Assembly: GCA_004335835.1 (NCBI GenBank)
Contig: RWJK01001672.1
Span: 257,866 to 321,865 of the forward strand
Direction: 5' to 3'
DNA length: 64,000 nt
Source of the DNA: Scenedesmus sp. ARA3
Lineage: Eukaryota > Chlorophyta > Chlorophyceae > Sphaeropleales > Scenedesmaceae
The notes beneath the pieces are model-generated. The model did not search any database. It was not told the origin of the DNA and saw only the letters and a program-made list of their open reading frames with translations. The position numbers and the translations under genes were made by a program. Position 1 is the first letter of the stretch. Each line of letters starts with the position of its first letter. Shown in pieces: positions 45,717 through 57,111 of the stretch.

Positions 45717-48700
45717 GTGTGCTCACTGCTGTTTCTCATGTTGTTTGCTGGTTTTCATGATCAAATGGGCGTTGCACTTGTTCTGGAGTCTGTCACCCAG
45801 ACTGTGCATACGTGCTGTTCCGTGTGAAATCTGCAGGTCCTGCCTAGCCAGGCCTGTCTGGAGTTTGCTCAGGTAATCTCTGCATCTGCTCAACAGCACG
45901 TGTATCAGCACTGATTCTGTTTGTTACTTATATCACTTTCACTGATTCATCTACGTCGAGACCGCAGCGCCAATAAGACTGCCCACGTGCTGCTGCTGTA
46001 CTCTGCACTGTTCTTGGTTACACAGCGATGTGATGCATCGCACACGCACCCAGCAACATAACCTGCTTGTAGCGGAGCACTGTGTCCTGGAAACGTGGGC
46101 GAACCGCCGGCTATTCAACCCTGCAGGCTGCAGTGCGTTCACAGGTGGAAGGTCACCTGTGATACGGGCTGGCAGCTCAATCTGCGCTGCTGAAGCCGAT
46201 GTTGGACTTTGATTATGACTAATTCTGTCAATTTGTTGTATAGCTGGGGCCTCCTGTGACGTGACTAGGCAGCGGGGTGCTCAACCTTCGAAGGTGTCCG
46301 AGTTCACCTCAACAGGGTCATGCTGCGTCAAAAGTGCTTCGACAGGACGTTCAGTTGACATGTTGCTTCGTTTTTGCTGCAGCATGCGCTAGACACACAC
46401 AGATCTGTGTCGCACCTTCCACCGTTCAGCGGTCCTAACACTGTTAGGCTGAGCTGAAATCAATTACAACTGCCACCAGGCGTAGCTGGGCCAGGTCAGC
46501 AACGCTCTCAGCCTCTTGACAACACCGATGTACTAAACAACACATCACTGCTGCCCTGAGAGCCAATTTCCTGAAGGCTTGGCTAAATTCCGTTCACGCA
46601 CCTGACATGTCCTGCCAGGCTGCAGCTGGCTGGCACAACACTGACAATGAAATCAGTGGAGCAACACCGCCGGCTTGCACAACACCCTCAGCCGTGGGAT
46701 ATGTGCCACTGGACGCCATCGCATTCATGCTAAGCTCACACTGCAGCTGCAGAGTGCAACAGCGCGCGCGTCCCATAGCCAGACTCAAGGCCCCCAGCTT
46801 AACAGTAGCATCACATCACGTGTGTAGCACTGCAAGCGGGCTGCTGCTGCAGCAGTCAAGCCTGCTCCGTACCTCAGTGCCATTCAACCCTGCCAATAAA
46901 GATTCTTCCTGCTCAGCATCTCAGGCGCCATGCAGCCAGCCTGCAGGCTGCGGTTGGTCTGCATGCGGTTTGCAGCTTGGCACAGCTCAGCTGCCAGTGG
47001 CATGTCGGTGCCTGCAGCTGGGCCTGCTCGCCCGCAAGGACAGCGCCATGTACTTATAGTCAGCACCATCTGCTGTAGGTGCAGCAGCAGCAGCAGGAGG
47101 GAGCAGGAGCACGGTGCTGGGCTACCACCAGCAGCAACAGCAGCAGCAGCAGCAGCAGCAAGCCAGGCGCCTACAACTGAGCAAGGCCGAGATCCTAAAA
47201 AGCAGTGGGTGCCACACAAGCTGGTAGCGGCTGCTGCAGCAGCGTAGCAGCAGACGTTGACGACCCTGCCGCCCTTGATGGATGATTGAGGGTTCTTGAC
47301 ATAAGCATACATGTGATACCAATTCAGGTCCTCTGCTTTACATGTACAATGAAAGCATATGCAATCTTTATGTCTGTAAGCTGTGCATAACGCTGCAGGC
47401 GCCATGCCTGGGGGAGGCTTTGTCACCTTGGCAGTGTGTGCCTACCAGTTTTGCGCACAAACTGGTTGGTGTGATGGGCAGTTCTGACTGAAGCTGAGCT
47501 GAAACCACGCATGTGTTGCCACTGACCTGCAGGACGGTGCTTTTGGCGCTGTGTTACGCTTGCGTCGTGTCAGACATGCCTGCACCTGCCGGCGTAGCTG
47601 CTCATTTGCACAAGAGCATGCCCGCAGGCTTGCACCTTTGTGTGAGCTACCTGTGAAGTCTGTGTGGTGGGAGGTTAGGACCTGCATATGCAAAAGGATG
47701 GCTTCGAATGGGCTGCCATGCAGGCAGAGCTGTCTGGTAGCATCTGCATGCAGACAAACGCTGTCCCTGTGAGGCCCTGCGTGGCTCAAATTGGGCTTTG
47801 CACTCATGGTCGGGTGGAGCATGTACAATACATTTTTTACAGCATTTTTTTGCTCGGCCGTCTCATGGCCCAAGCAGCCACAGCAAAGCGCACACATGTG
47901 CACTGGAGTAGGTAATGACAGCAGCCCACCTAATCGGCTGGGCGAAACCAAGGCGCCCTAGCTGAGGGCATTGCACCACCAGATGTGTGTGCAGAATGTA
48001 CAGAAGTAGGAGAACATGTTCTCTTGCACACCGCTGCAACTGCCGCAAACAACAGCCAGTGGCACAGGGCAGCACTGCGCTGCCAAACACTGTGCCACAA
48101 CATCTTGGAAATCACATCTGGCTGTATCTGGTTCACGGCCAGAGCGATGCAGCACAAGTTGACTCAAGGTTTGAAACCTGAAGCAGACGAGCCTCAATCA
48201 TACATGCTAGTAGCGCATATCAACATGCGTTGAGTGCACTGCACTGGCCCTAAGGCGCCAGCACGCAACTTGCACCGGACCATACCCAGTTGCTGCAGAA
48301 ACTCTTATATGTATGCTTGACTATGTTGGCATGCTGCTCAGCAGCAGTGCCCACGAACCCCCAACAGCACCTCCAACACACAGTTCTGTACAACACCAAC
48401 TCAAGGTAAGCCTCGCCAACTGTTGAACAGGTGAACAGCCATGTGGTGGCCCCACACTGTGTTGACTTGACATGTTGCTGCTCACCTCCCCCCCAACAGT
48501 AATACCAAATACACAGCTAGGCACAACACCAACTCAAGGCAAGCCTCGCCAACTGTTGAACAGGTGAAAACCCATGTGGTGGCCCCACACTGTGTTGACT
48601 TGACATGTTGCTGCTCACCTCCCCCAACAGTACTACCAAAAACACCGTGCTGGCAGCTGTGCACAACACCAACTGCAAACAGCTTTGCCAGCACAGTGGC

Positions 48701-49468
48701 AAGTTGAGAGTGGGTTGCCTGATCTGCAAAAGCATGCTGAAAGGGTGTGATATGATCAATGCAGCATGCAACAGTTACCAGCATTGCTTCAAAATGCACA
48801 GTCAGACTGCAAATCAACATGCAGAGGCATGGATTGCAAACCTCACAGCAACAACACAGGCAAGCCATCCCTTGATCACTTTCTGCAAACCATGATGCCT
48901 TGTACACTTTGCCAACAAACAGCGCTGTGCACTTTACTATGCACAGGCGTCATGTACAGCATGCTCAGTACGAATTCTGCTGCGTGCAGCATGCTGCGTA
49001 GCGCATTCCTCATCAGGCAGCACTGTGACACCCTCACTGAAAGGTCACTGTATATGGCCAAGTCACACCATCATTGCAAGCCAAGCGCGCTTGCGCACAA
49101 GCTGCTGTCGTGCAGCATCAAACACACCATGTTGTGACCCCCGTACTTTCTTGCTGCAACCAGAACGAAGCACACTGGCAGTCAGTTTCACAGCTCGCAC
49201 CCAGCCCATCATGAAACTCAATCAGGCTCAGGACAAGCGTACCAGTGCTTGCGCATGTTGTCTGTGCAGTATCCCAACCATATATGGGATATATATGCAC
49301 ACTTGCCACATACGCTGCCACGCCGCCACATCACCTCGCACACGAGTGGCAAGTCCCTTCACAATGCACTGGCAGCACTCATCCAGCGACTTCCCATGCA
49401 CAGCCCTGATCAGCCCACATGCCTATGCACATGCACAGTATGCATATGCATCAATCGCATCGGCTGGT
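45717..49468. other. Long stretch without a recognised gene; scattered exon-like segments
   Basis: About 3.7 kb. Splice-bounded minus-strand segments at 47260-47333 (EDLNWYHMYAYVKNPQSSIK), about 47010-47055 (ADGADYKYMALSLRASRPS) and 47533-47665 (SHKGASLRACSCANEQLRRQ..) suggest part of an unknown gene. I cannot join them. A 132-bp tandem duplication lies at 48391-48653. Confidence 0.4.
48391..48653. repeat. 132-bp tandem duplication
   Basis: Two copies starting at 48391 and 48523, sharing caacaccaactcaagg, gcctcgccaactgttgaaca and catgtggtggccccacactg with few differences. Both minus-strand copies contain a GGTGAGCAGCAA donor-like site. Confidence 0.9.
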
Positions 49469-50179
49469 CTACCAGCGGACGAGGTTCACAGTGACAGTTT
49501 GGCCCACAATGCTTGCCCTGAGCACCAGAGCCCTACTAGGCAGCTCCAGGCACAGGGACATCCCCACAATCTTGGGGTACCCGAGCGTAATGCATGGCCT
49601 TGCAGTGTTGATGTTGATGGAGCCGATGGTCTTCCACCAGAACAGGATCTTCACCTCTGCCTTGGCTGTCACGCTCAGGGCACCAGTGTCAATTGTGCCG
49701 GAGAGTCTGAAGGGACCAAGCTTATAGTTGAAGGTCCAAACACCGGCGGGCACCACGCCGCTTGCAGCAGCAGAGGAAGTGATCACCTGAGTCTGGCCGT
49801 CAGCGCCAACCTGAGAGAGGCTCGCTGCCTTGGCAAAGCGCGCAGGCGGCCAGAGCTTGTTGTGGGCGTAGTAGGCCGCCACCCACTGAGCAGCTTCCAG
49901 CGGGAATTCGGCTTTGTTGGTGCAGTCGGCGTTGGGGTCGGCGTCGAGGTTGCATGCTGGCCCAGCGGCAGCAACGGCAGCGGCGTCGGACTCCATGCAG
50001 GGGCAGAAGGTGGCAGCTGCAGGGGCAGCCAGTGCAGGGTTGAAGGAGGATGTTGCAGCCAGGGGTGTAGCATCAGGGATGACCTCCTGGTTGAGGGTCC
50101 TGGCAGAGCAGGTTGTGGCAAGCAGTGCCACAGCCACCAGCAGCAGCATGCTGCTGGTTGTCCTCTTGGTTGCAGTCAT
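49469..50179 (-). CDS. Unknown secreted protein, single coding exon with 5' UTR intron
   Basis: ATG at 50179 (MTATKRTTSSMLLLVAVALL), stop at 49469, 236 residues. A signal peptide ends near ATTCSARTLNQE. The mature part has an Ala-rich region with four Cys (FCPCMES.., ACNLDADPNADC), a short helical piece (AAQWVAAYYAHNKLWPPARF) and a beta-rich half (VWTFNYKLGPFRLSGTIDTG; LFWWKTIGSININTARPCIT; ALVLRASIVGQTVTVNLVRW). I recognise no family. A CTGCAG acceptor 10 bp before the ATG shows a 5' UTR intron, and a TATA box lies 570 bp upstream. Strong signals and ordinary codon use suggest a well-expressed secreted or wall protein. Confidence 0.7.
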   Translation of the reverse strand: MTATKRTTSSMLLLVAVALLATTCSARTLNQEVIPDATPLAATSSFNPALAAPAAATFCPCMESDAAAVAAAGPACNLDADPNADCTNKAEFPLEAAQWVAAYYAHNKLWPPARFAKAASLSQVGADGQTQVITSSAAASGVVPAGVWTFNYKLGPFRLSGTIDTGALSVTAKAEVKILFWWKTIGSININTARPCITLGYPKIVGMSLCLELPSRALVLRASIVGQTVTVNLVRW

Positions 50180-50750
50180 TGGATTGCCTGCAGCCAACAG
50201 CGAAAGCATAGTAAGGTACAGGTATTGTATAGGATTGACAGTGTATGCAAAGGTGTGATTTGGTCGAGCAAATTTATGCCATACGCTGCTTGGCAGGTGG
50301 TAGCTGTGCACATTACATAAGCTGCACACGCATGCACATGTGTGCTAGCGCATGTGTGCAGAGCTGCACAGCTGCAGGTGGCAACTGCTGTCCCATCGGC
50401 TGCCTGCGGCTGCAGTGCTGTATGCCCCGTGCAAATACAGCAGGTCACATGCGAATAACTAATCATTCATAAGCTGCGGGTAGCTGTGACAATTGCGCTC
50501 TTCGGTGAAACTGTCAGCATGCGTGCAGACACCGAAGTTCACGGTCGCCCGCTGTCTAGCACACCCAGCATTGCAGAGGCTGATTAATGTCAAGCACTTG
50601 GAACTGACTAGATATATGTGTTGTATCGGCTCACCGTTTTTTTGAGCGTGGGCAGTGCGACTTCGTAGTACTGTTGTTCAGTTGTTGTCGGAATCGGAAT
50701 TGGTTACCAGTATGTGGCCGTGGGACTGTTTTTGCTCTGGTTTCCACCCC

Positions 50751-50760
50751 TTTATATAGC
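50751..50760 (-). promoter_or_regulatory. TATA box of the 50179 gene
   Basis: Minus strand reads GGCTATATAAAGGGG, a strong TATA box. Transcription would start near 50720-50730, leaving room for a 5' UTR with the intron that ends at 50190. Confidence 0.65.
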
Positions 50761-50934
50761 CTCAAACTCATTAAGCAGCTCGGCAGCAGCTTGCAGGATG
50801 GCCGGGTGCAGGCGAGATGACCTTCTCATTGGTCAGTTCCCCTCGTGGCACTAGCAGGTCGGTTGAACAGCGGAGCGTCAAGGCGGGCTCACCAGCAGGT
50901 CGGTGGAAGACCGCTCTTCAATCGCAATTTGACC

Positions 50935-51042
50935 ATAATATTGTGACTTTGTGTATAGTAGCTCGTCAAACGGTCGTATGCATACGCTATAATATTGTGA
51001 TTTTGTGTATAGTAGCTCGTCAAACGGTCGTATGCATATATG
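50935..51042. repeat. 54-bp tandem duplication
   Basis: Copies at 50935-50988 and 50989-51042, differing by a single c/t. Unit contains gtatagtagctcgtcaaacg and cgtatgcata. Confidence 0.95.
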
Positions 51043-51106
51043 CATGCTACATGAGAGGCACAGCTTGCGAAACCTCCAAACGACCATATTACACTGCTCC
51101 AGGATC

Positions 51107-51255
51107 CCGAAAGTCCGTGGTAAACGCATAGCTGCGCCCCTTTGAGCAATGCACCACACATTTGCTGTAAGCAGGCCCAGCCTGGGCCTGCCTACAGCAT
51201 ACGTGTGGTGCATTGCTCAAAGGGGCGCAGCTATGCATCTACCAAGGTCCTTCGC
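51107..51255. repeat. Long near-perfect inverted repeat (hairpin)
   Basis: Positions 51126-51180 pair with 51182-51236, 55 bp per arm with 3 mismatches and almost no spacer (centre gcccag-c-ctgggc). Pairing continues imperfectly outward to about 51107 and 51255. In a minus-strand transcript two of the three mismatches become G-U pairs. No open frame. Could be a foldback/MITE-like element or a small-RNA precursor. Confidence 0.9.
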
Positions 51256-51477
51256 TGTTTGAGACAGCCTGCCGGCAGCGCTGCACACACACGCAAATCT
51301 CTCAGCCCGTCACTGCTGCTGCTGCTGCTGTTGCTGCTGAGCCCATCACAGCACCACAACCCCAGCTGCCGACAGCTGCAATGCACATGCGATGTGAGCA
51401 GCTGTCCCGGCAGCCACCTGCCTGCAGGCAACCATCGTCGGCACCATCCGCACACCAGCTCAATTGCCAGCATCAGC

Positions 51478-51700
51478 CCTGGCCTTTGCCGGCCTAGTTA
51501 GACGACTTCTTTTTCTCGCACTGCGCTGCACGACTGTTTGACTTGTCCTTGGTGCTTTCTAGCAGCAGGTCAAACACCAGCCATCAACAAAAGCCACACA
51601 AACCACCCCTGGCCTTTGCCGGCCCAGTTTGTGCTCTTCTTCTTCTCCCGCTGCGCTGCACGACCAAACTTGCCGTTGGCGCTCTCTAGCATCAGGCCAC
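51478..51700 (-). repeat. Two downstream copies of the CWC27 last exon
   Basis: About 51606-51695 reads [20 protein letters not shown] then TNWAGKGQG; about 51478-51570 is a worse copy with an internal stop. They repeat the real end at 51746-51840 ([20 protein letters not shown] then TNWAGKGQG) at roughly 130-150 bp spacing. Confidence 0.9.
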
Positions 51701-51745
51701 ACACCAGCAGCAACACGCAATCGCCCCATAAAGCTTTACTGCCAA

Positions 51746-52315
51746 TCACCCCTGGCCCTTGCCGGCCCAGTTTGTTGTCTTCTTCTTCTCCCGCTGCGCT
51801 GCACGGCTGAACTTGCCCTTGGCGCTTTCTAGCAGTGGGTCAAATACCACATAGTCGTCCAGGTTGTCGCTGCGGTCCATGGCGTCACCAGGGGCACGAG
51901 AGAACTCCAGCCTGCACAGCAGCATGCACAGACGGCAGCAGCAGCAGCACAGCTGAAGAACTTTTGAGGTAGTAAGCGACACAAGTCGCTGCGGCCCATG
52001 GCGTCACCATGAACTCCAGCCTGCACTGCAGCATGCAGAGGTGGCAAAGCTAGCTCAGAACACTGTGCCAAGGTGACAGGGCAGCAGCTTGCACCAGAGA
52101 GTGGCTGCGGTCCATGGCGTCACCAGGGGCACGAGAGAACTCCAGCCTGCACGGCAGCATGCAGAGATGGCAGCAGCAGCGGCAGCAGCATGGCTCAAAA
52201 CAGGTTGCCGAGGTAGTGAGGTAGTGACGTGCGCTGGGTTGGCAGCAGCAGCAGCAATGCGTCACCAGGCGCACCCAATCACTGCAGCCTGCGCAATTGA
52301 TCAAGAAGAGGTGGA

Positions 52316-52351
<36 letters not shown>

Positions 52352-52666
52352 AGCAGTAGCAGCGGCGGCGGCGCAGAACTCAGAGCTGTGTCCTGAGGTA
52401 GCAACAGGTCAGATCGCCCCAGCTCCAGAGCAGAACAGGCCAGGCATCACCACAGTAACACAGAGAATAACACAGTGACTCACTTGTGCTGCCTCAGGCT
52501 TGCCAGGTCATCCTCGCCCTGCCCCTCCCCTTCTTCGTTGAGGTAGGCATCCACGCGCCACGCCGCAGGCATGTAGGAGCGGTGGTCGATGTCCTCACGC
52601 ACCTGGTGGTTGGTTTGGGGAACAGCGTTTTGAAATAAGGACGCACAGCAGCAGCAGCAGCAGCCT

Positions 52667-52713
<47 letters not shown>

Positions 52714-52944
52714 CTCAATGAAATGCTTGCACACAACCAATGCGCAGGTGCCAGGATGCGATAATGTGCCAGCGGCAGCCGCCAAAATACTTGGCCCAGG
52801 GCGCAATACTAGCTCAGCAAAAGCTTCAGGGTCTTGCAGGACAAGCACAAAACACATGCTGCATCCTGCAGTTGCAGTTGGTCGGTGTGCAACAGTATCA
52901 TATGCATATCAGCAGCACTACGCACCTTGCCATCATACGCCTCA

Positions 52945-52982
<38 letters not shown>

Positions 52983-55770
52983 TGCTGCTGCGTTGCTGCT
53001 GTCAGCAGGTGACTTGCTCTCCTGCTGCTGCTTCGCCTCATCGTCAGCTGCTGCTGCAGCCTGCTGTTGCTCCTCTTGTGTTTCCTCCTGCTGCTTCTGC
53101 TGCTGCTGCTGCTGTGATGTCCGCAGCTTGCTAGTGAATGCAGCCAGCCGAGCCATGGTGTCCTTCTGGCGGTTGCCAACCTGCACACAGCAGCGCGCAG
53201 CAACCAGCAAGAACTTCACTGCGCCGCACTCCACCGCATAGCACAGCACATCAGGTCTGCACCAAGGAACGATGCCAAACCCTCAGCAATGAGTACAAAT
53301 GCGAACGCGGATCCAACACACGCTACTCTGGGTAGGCACCGGCCTGTTTGTAGTCCTCTGCATAGGCTTGCATGGCTTGCTGAGCGCGCTGCGCTGCGCC
53401 CACCTGCTGCTTGCGCATCTCATACTTCTGCGCCCAGCTGCTGTAACACGAAGCATTGTATGCAGCATGCATGGCTCAGAGCGGCATGCTGCAAGGCATG
53501 CTGATAGCGCTGTGCGCCCTGCCGCACCTGCTGCTTGCGCGTCTTGTACTTCTGCCGGCTGAGCTCAAAGGCCTTCAGCAGCTCCCCATCAGCCACAGCA
53601 TCACTCACGCGCACCCTGCAGCAGCACAGCCATAGATGCATTGTCAGTTGTTGTGCACAGCATGAAGCACCCTACAAGCTGCCAGCCAGCCAAGGCATCT
53701 CTCACACGCTCCCTGCCGTTGAGGAGCGCAGGGCAGCAACACATGCGCTGTGAGCCAAAAACACAGCATGCACAGACTGTCCAGCAGCGCCCCGTTCAGC
53801 AGCAGCAGCAGTGAATGCTGGGCTGTCTGCAGCTCTCATATCAATGCAGTGTTTGATTGGGACATGCACATTGGACTGCAACCCCCGTGTCCGTATCAGC
53901 GCTGCACAAGACACAAGCTGCTGCTAGCGTCTGGTGCCAAAAATGACGGCAAAAAATGACAAACGAAATGACAACCGACGCACCTGCCAGGGCCCTGCTT
54001 CTCCTTCATTTGGTACAGCTCATCTTCCTTGCTAGCAGGCTTCGCTGCTGCTGCTGCTGCACCGCCCCTGCTGCCCCTCCTGTCCCTGCTTCTACTCCTG
54101 CTGCGGCTTCTGCTACTGCTGCCACCGCCAGGTGACCGCCTGCCCCTGCTCCTGCTCCTGCTTCTGCTGCGGCCGCGACCTGCATCACCAGCTGCTGCTG
54201 CTGCTTCCCTGGCGGCCCGCGCGCTGCTCGCTTTGTCCGCTGCTGCCCGTACGCGCTCAGCAACCATTGCTGCAGCACCGGAGGCGCCCTTGCGCGCTGC
54301 TTTGCGACCTGCGCCATCTTCATCGCTGCTGCTGCTGCCGTCGTCGCTGTCGTCAGCATCTCGCGCACGCTTGCCCCCTGCAGCAGGCGAGATCATCCAT
54401 GGTCACTTTCACCTCATTTGTAATGGCTGACAGCACAGTTGTTGTCATCACACAGCCAAGCCAGCACCCATATATGACTCCCAAACACAAGTATGGTCAA
54501 GGCCTTGCCTGCTGCGCCTGCTGCCTACAGCTTGTCGTGCACCGCGCTAACTGCTGCAGCCCGCACTTTTTCCCCCGCAGAACTATTCCAGCCATCAGCA
54601 GCCACAACTACTGCATTGTCATCTGCTACTGCTCCTCATGCGCCCAACCAACCCAATGCGCCTCAGCAACACAAACATACCTACAGCACCCTACAGGCAC
54701 CCGCCCGTACACACAATTTTTTTTTGACCAGAACTAAATTGCTATGGCTTGATAGGTGATTCATGATGAACCAGAGCCTCACCTGCTGCACCTGCTGCCC
54801 GCAGATTGTCCTGCACGGAGCTGACTGTTGCAGCGCATGCCTCTGTGTCCAAAAACAAACCAGATTTCTCAAACACGGCCGCACCTGCTGCCCGCAGCTT
54901 GTCCTGCACGGAGCTGACTGCAGCAGCGCGCGCCTCCCTCTCCCACAAACACAAACCAAATTGCCACAAACACAAACCAATCAACCAGAGCCTCACCTGC
55001 TGCGCCTGCTGCCTGCAGCTTGCTCACAAATACAAACCAAATGGCCACAAACAACAAACCAGATTCTCACACAGAGCCGGACCTGCTGCCCGCAGTTTGT
55101 CCTGCACCGCGCTGACTGCTGCAGCGCGCGCCTCCCTGTCCCGCAGCACATCCTCTGGTGTCTCCTCAGGCGGCAGCAGCGAGGCGTCAACACCCCTCAA
55201 CACCTCATGCGCCGACCTGCACCGAGTAAACATACACAGCAGAGAGCAGGGGTCGATACAGACGTGAGCAGGGAAGACGACAGCAGCAAAGCGTCCACAC
55301 CCCGCAGCACCTCAAAGTTTGCCAGCGAGACATGACATGCATGTTGGAGAGCCGAGGCACCTGCCAACACAAACACATGTGTTCAAAGGCAGCATGGTTT
55401 CTGCCAGTCATGAACGGCAGGTGTGGGAGATGGCGCGGCCTCAGCGCAAAAACACCCATTGACACCAGCTTGCTGCAGCACACATGCCGCCAAACAAGCA
55501 TGCCACCCAGCCGGCAGCATGCCACACGCACCTGATCTTGGCTGGCGCTGCTGCCGCCTCCTCCTGCTGCTGCGTGTCCTGGCCAACATAACAACCGAGC
55601 AAGCACACCGAAAAGCGACCAACACAGCATGCAACCTGCTTGCACCCACTTGATCTTGGCTGGCGCTGCCGCCACTGCCTCCTCCTGCTCCGCGTCCTCC
55701 CCAAAGCTGAGCAGGGCCAGGTTGCGCTTCTGGCCCTTGCGGGACTTGCGCACCTCCGACGCCTTCCTGT

Positions 55771-55805
<35 letters not shown>

Positions 55806-57066
55806 AGCGGAGCGACTCAGCATGGCAACTTGGATGTCAGCAGCCAAGTGCGCACATGCAAAGGTACTACTGCCCTGCTTTTGGTCCTTATTCTCCTCCT
55901 GCCCTTGCTCCAGCCAAGCTTATTGTTAACAACGACAATGGGCACGGCTGGCAGCTGCCTCACATGAACTGCTCCTGTGCGCGGCGCTCCGCTGCTGTGG
56001 TGCGCGGCACGATGTCCTCAAAGGGGTTCCACAGCACCTCCACCCCGGTGATGATTGGGGGGTCAGTTGGCCTGTCAGTCTCCTCATCAACCTGCAGCAT
56101 TGTGCAGCGCAAGCAGCAACGCGTAGCAGATCAGCTCGGGTTGGGTTTTGAGCAGTTGTGGGCGGGAAGCGCAGCGCCCCTCAACCTCGGCACAGCAGTG
56201 CAGGCAACAGCCACTTTGTCACCTGATGATGCTCATCCCACAGCTCTGGTTCAATCTGTGGCCCACGATATCATACTAGCCAGAAGAGTAGTGTTATCAG
56301 CCCATGCACAGTGCAAAAACAGATGACAGAGCCCTGCTTGTGCAACCGCCGCACCTCCAGCTCGTTGAGGCGCAGCATGTTGTGCACTGTGCTGCCCAAG
56401 ATACTGCACATTAGCATGCCGGCCAAAACCCCAACCCACGCACAGTGCAAAACCCTGCTCGGCCGTTGCCGCACCTCCAGCTCGTTGAGGCGCAGCATGT
56501 TGTACACCGTGTCACCCACAATCTTGCCAAAGATGGTGTTCTTCTTGTCCAACCAGTCACACCTGCGCCAGCAGCAGCAGCAGCAGCCGCAGCGGCCTTC
56601 AACACAACACGCATGTCTCCAGACACAACCTGTAGATCAGCCGGCACGATGGTTGCAACCACAGTGCTACAGCAGCACCACGACAGGCCGCCTGCTTTTC
56701 ACAGCAGCCCGAAGCAACACGTGCAGGATATAACAGTTGTAACACGATGTAAGCCTTCCCGCAGCTGTTCCAGCACTTTCCAGCGTGATGATGAGCTGAC
56801 TGCCGCTGCTGTGCGACTTGTTGGCACACTTTGCTGGACGAGCAATGCATGAAACATACACTTTTACACGACAGAGCACAACACACATTTTTATCAACAG
56901 AACCAAATCAAAACCAGCCGCTCACTTGTCGAGCGTGATGAAGAATTGGCTGCCGTTGGTGTGCGGCTGGTTGCGGTTGGCGCAGGCCACCAGCCCGCGG
57001 TGGCTGAAGCGCAGCCGGCTGTGGAACTCATCCTTGAAGGGCGCGCCGTAGATGGAGTCGGAGGCT

Positions 57067-57111
<45 letters not shown>

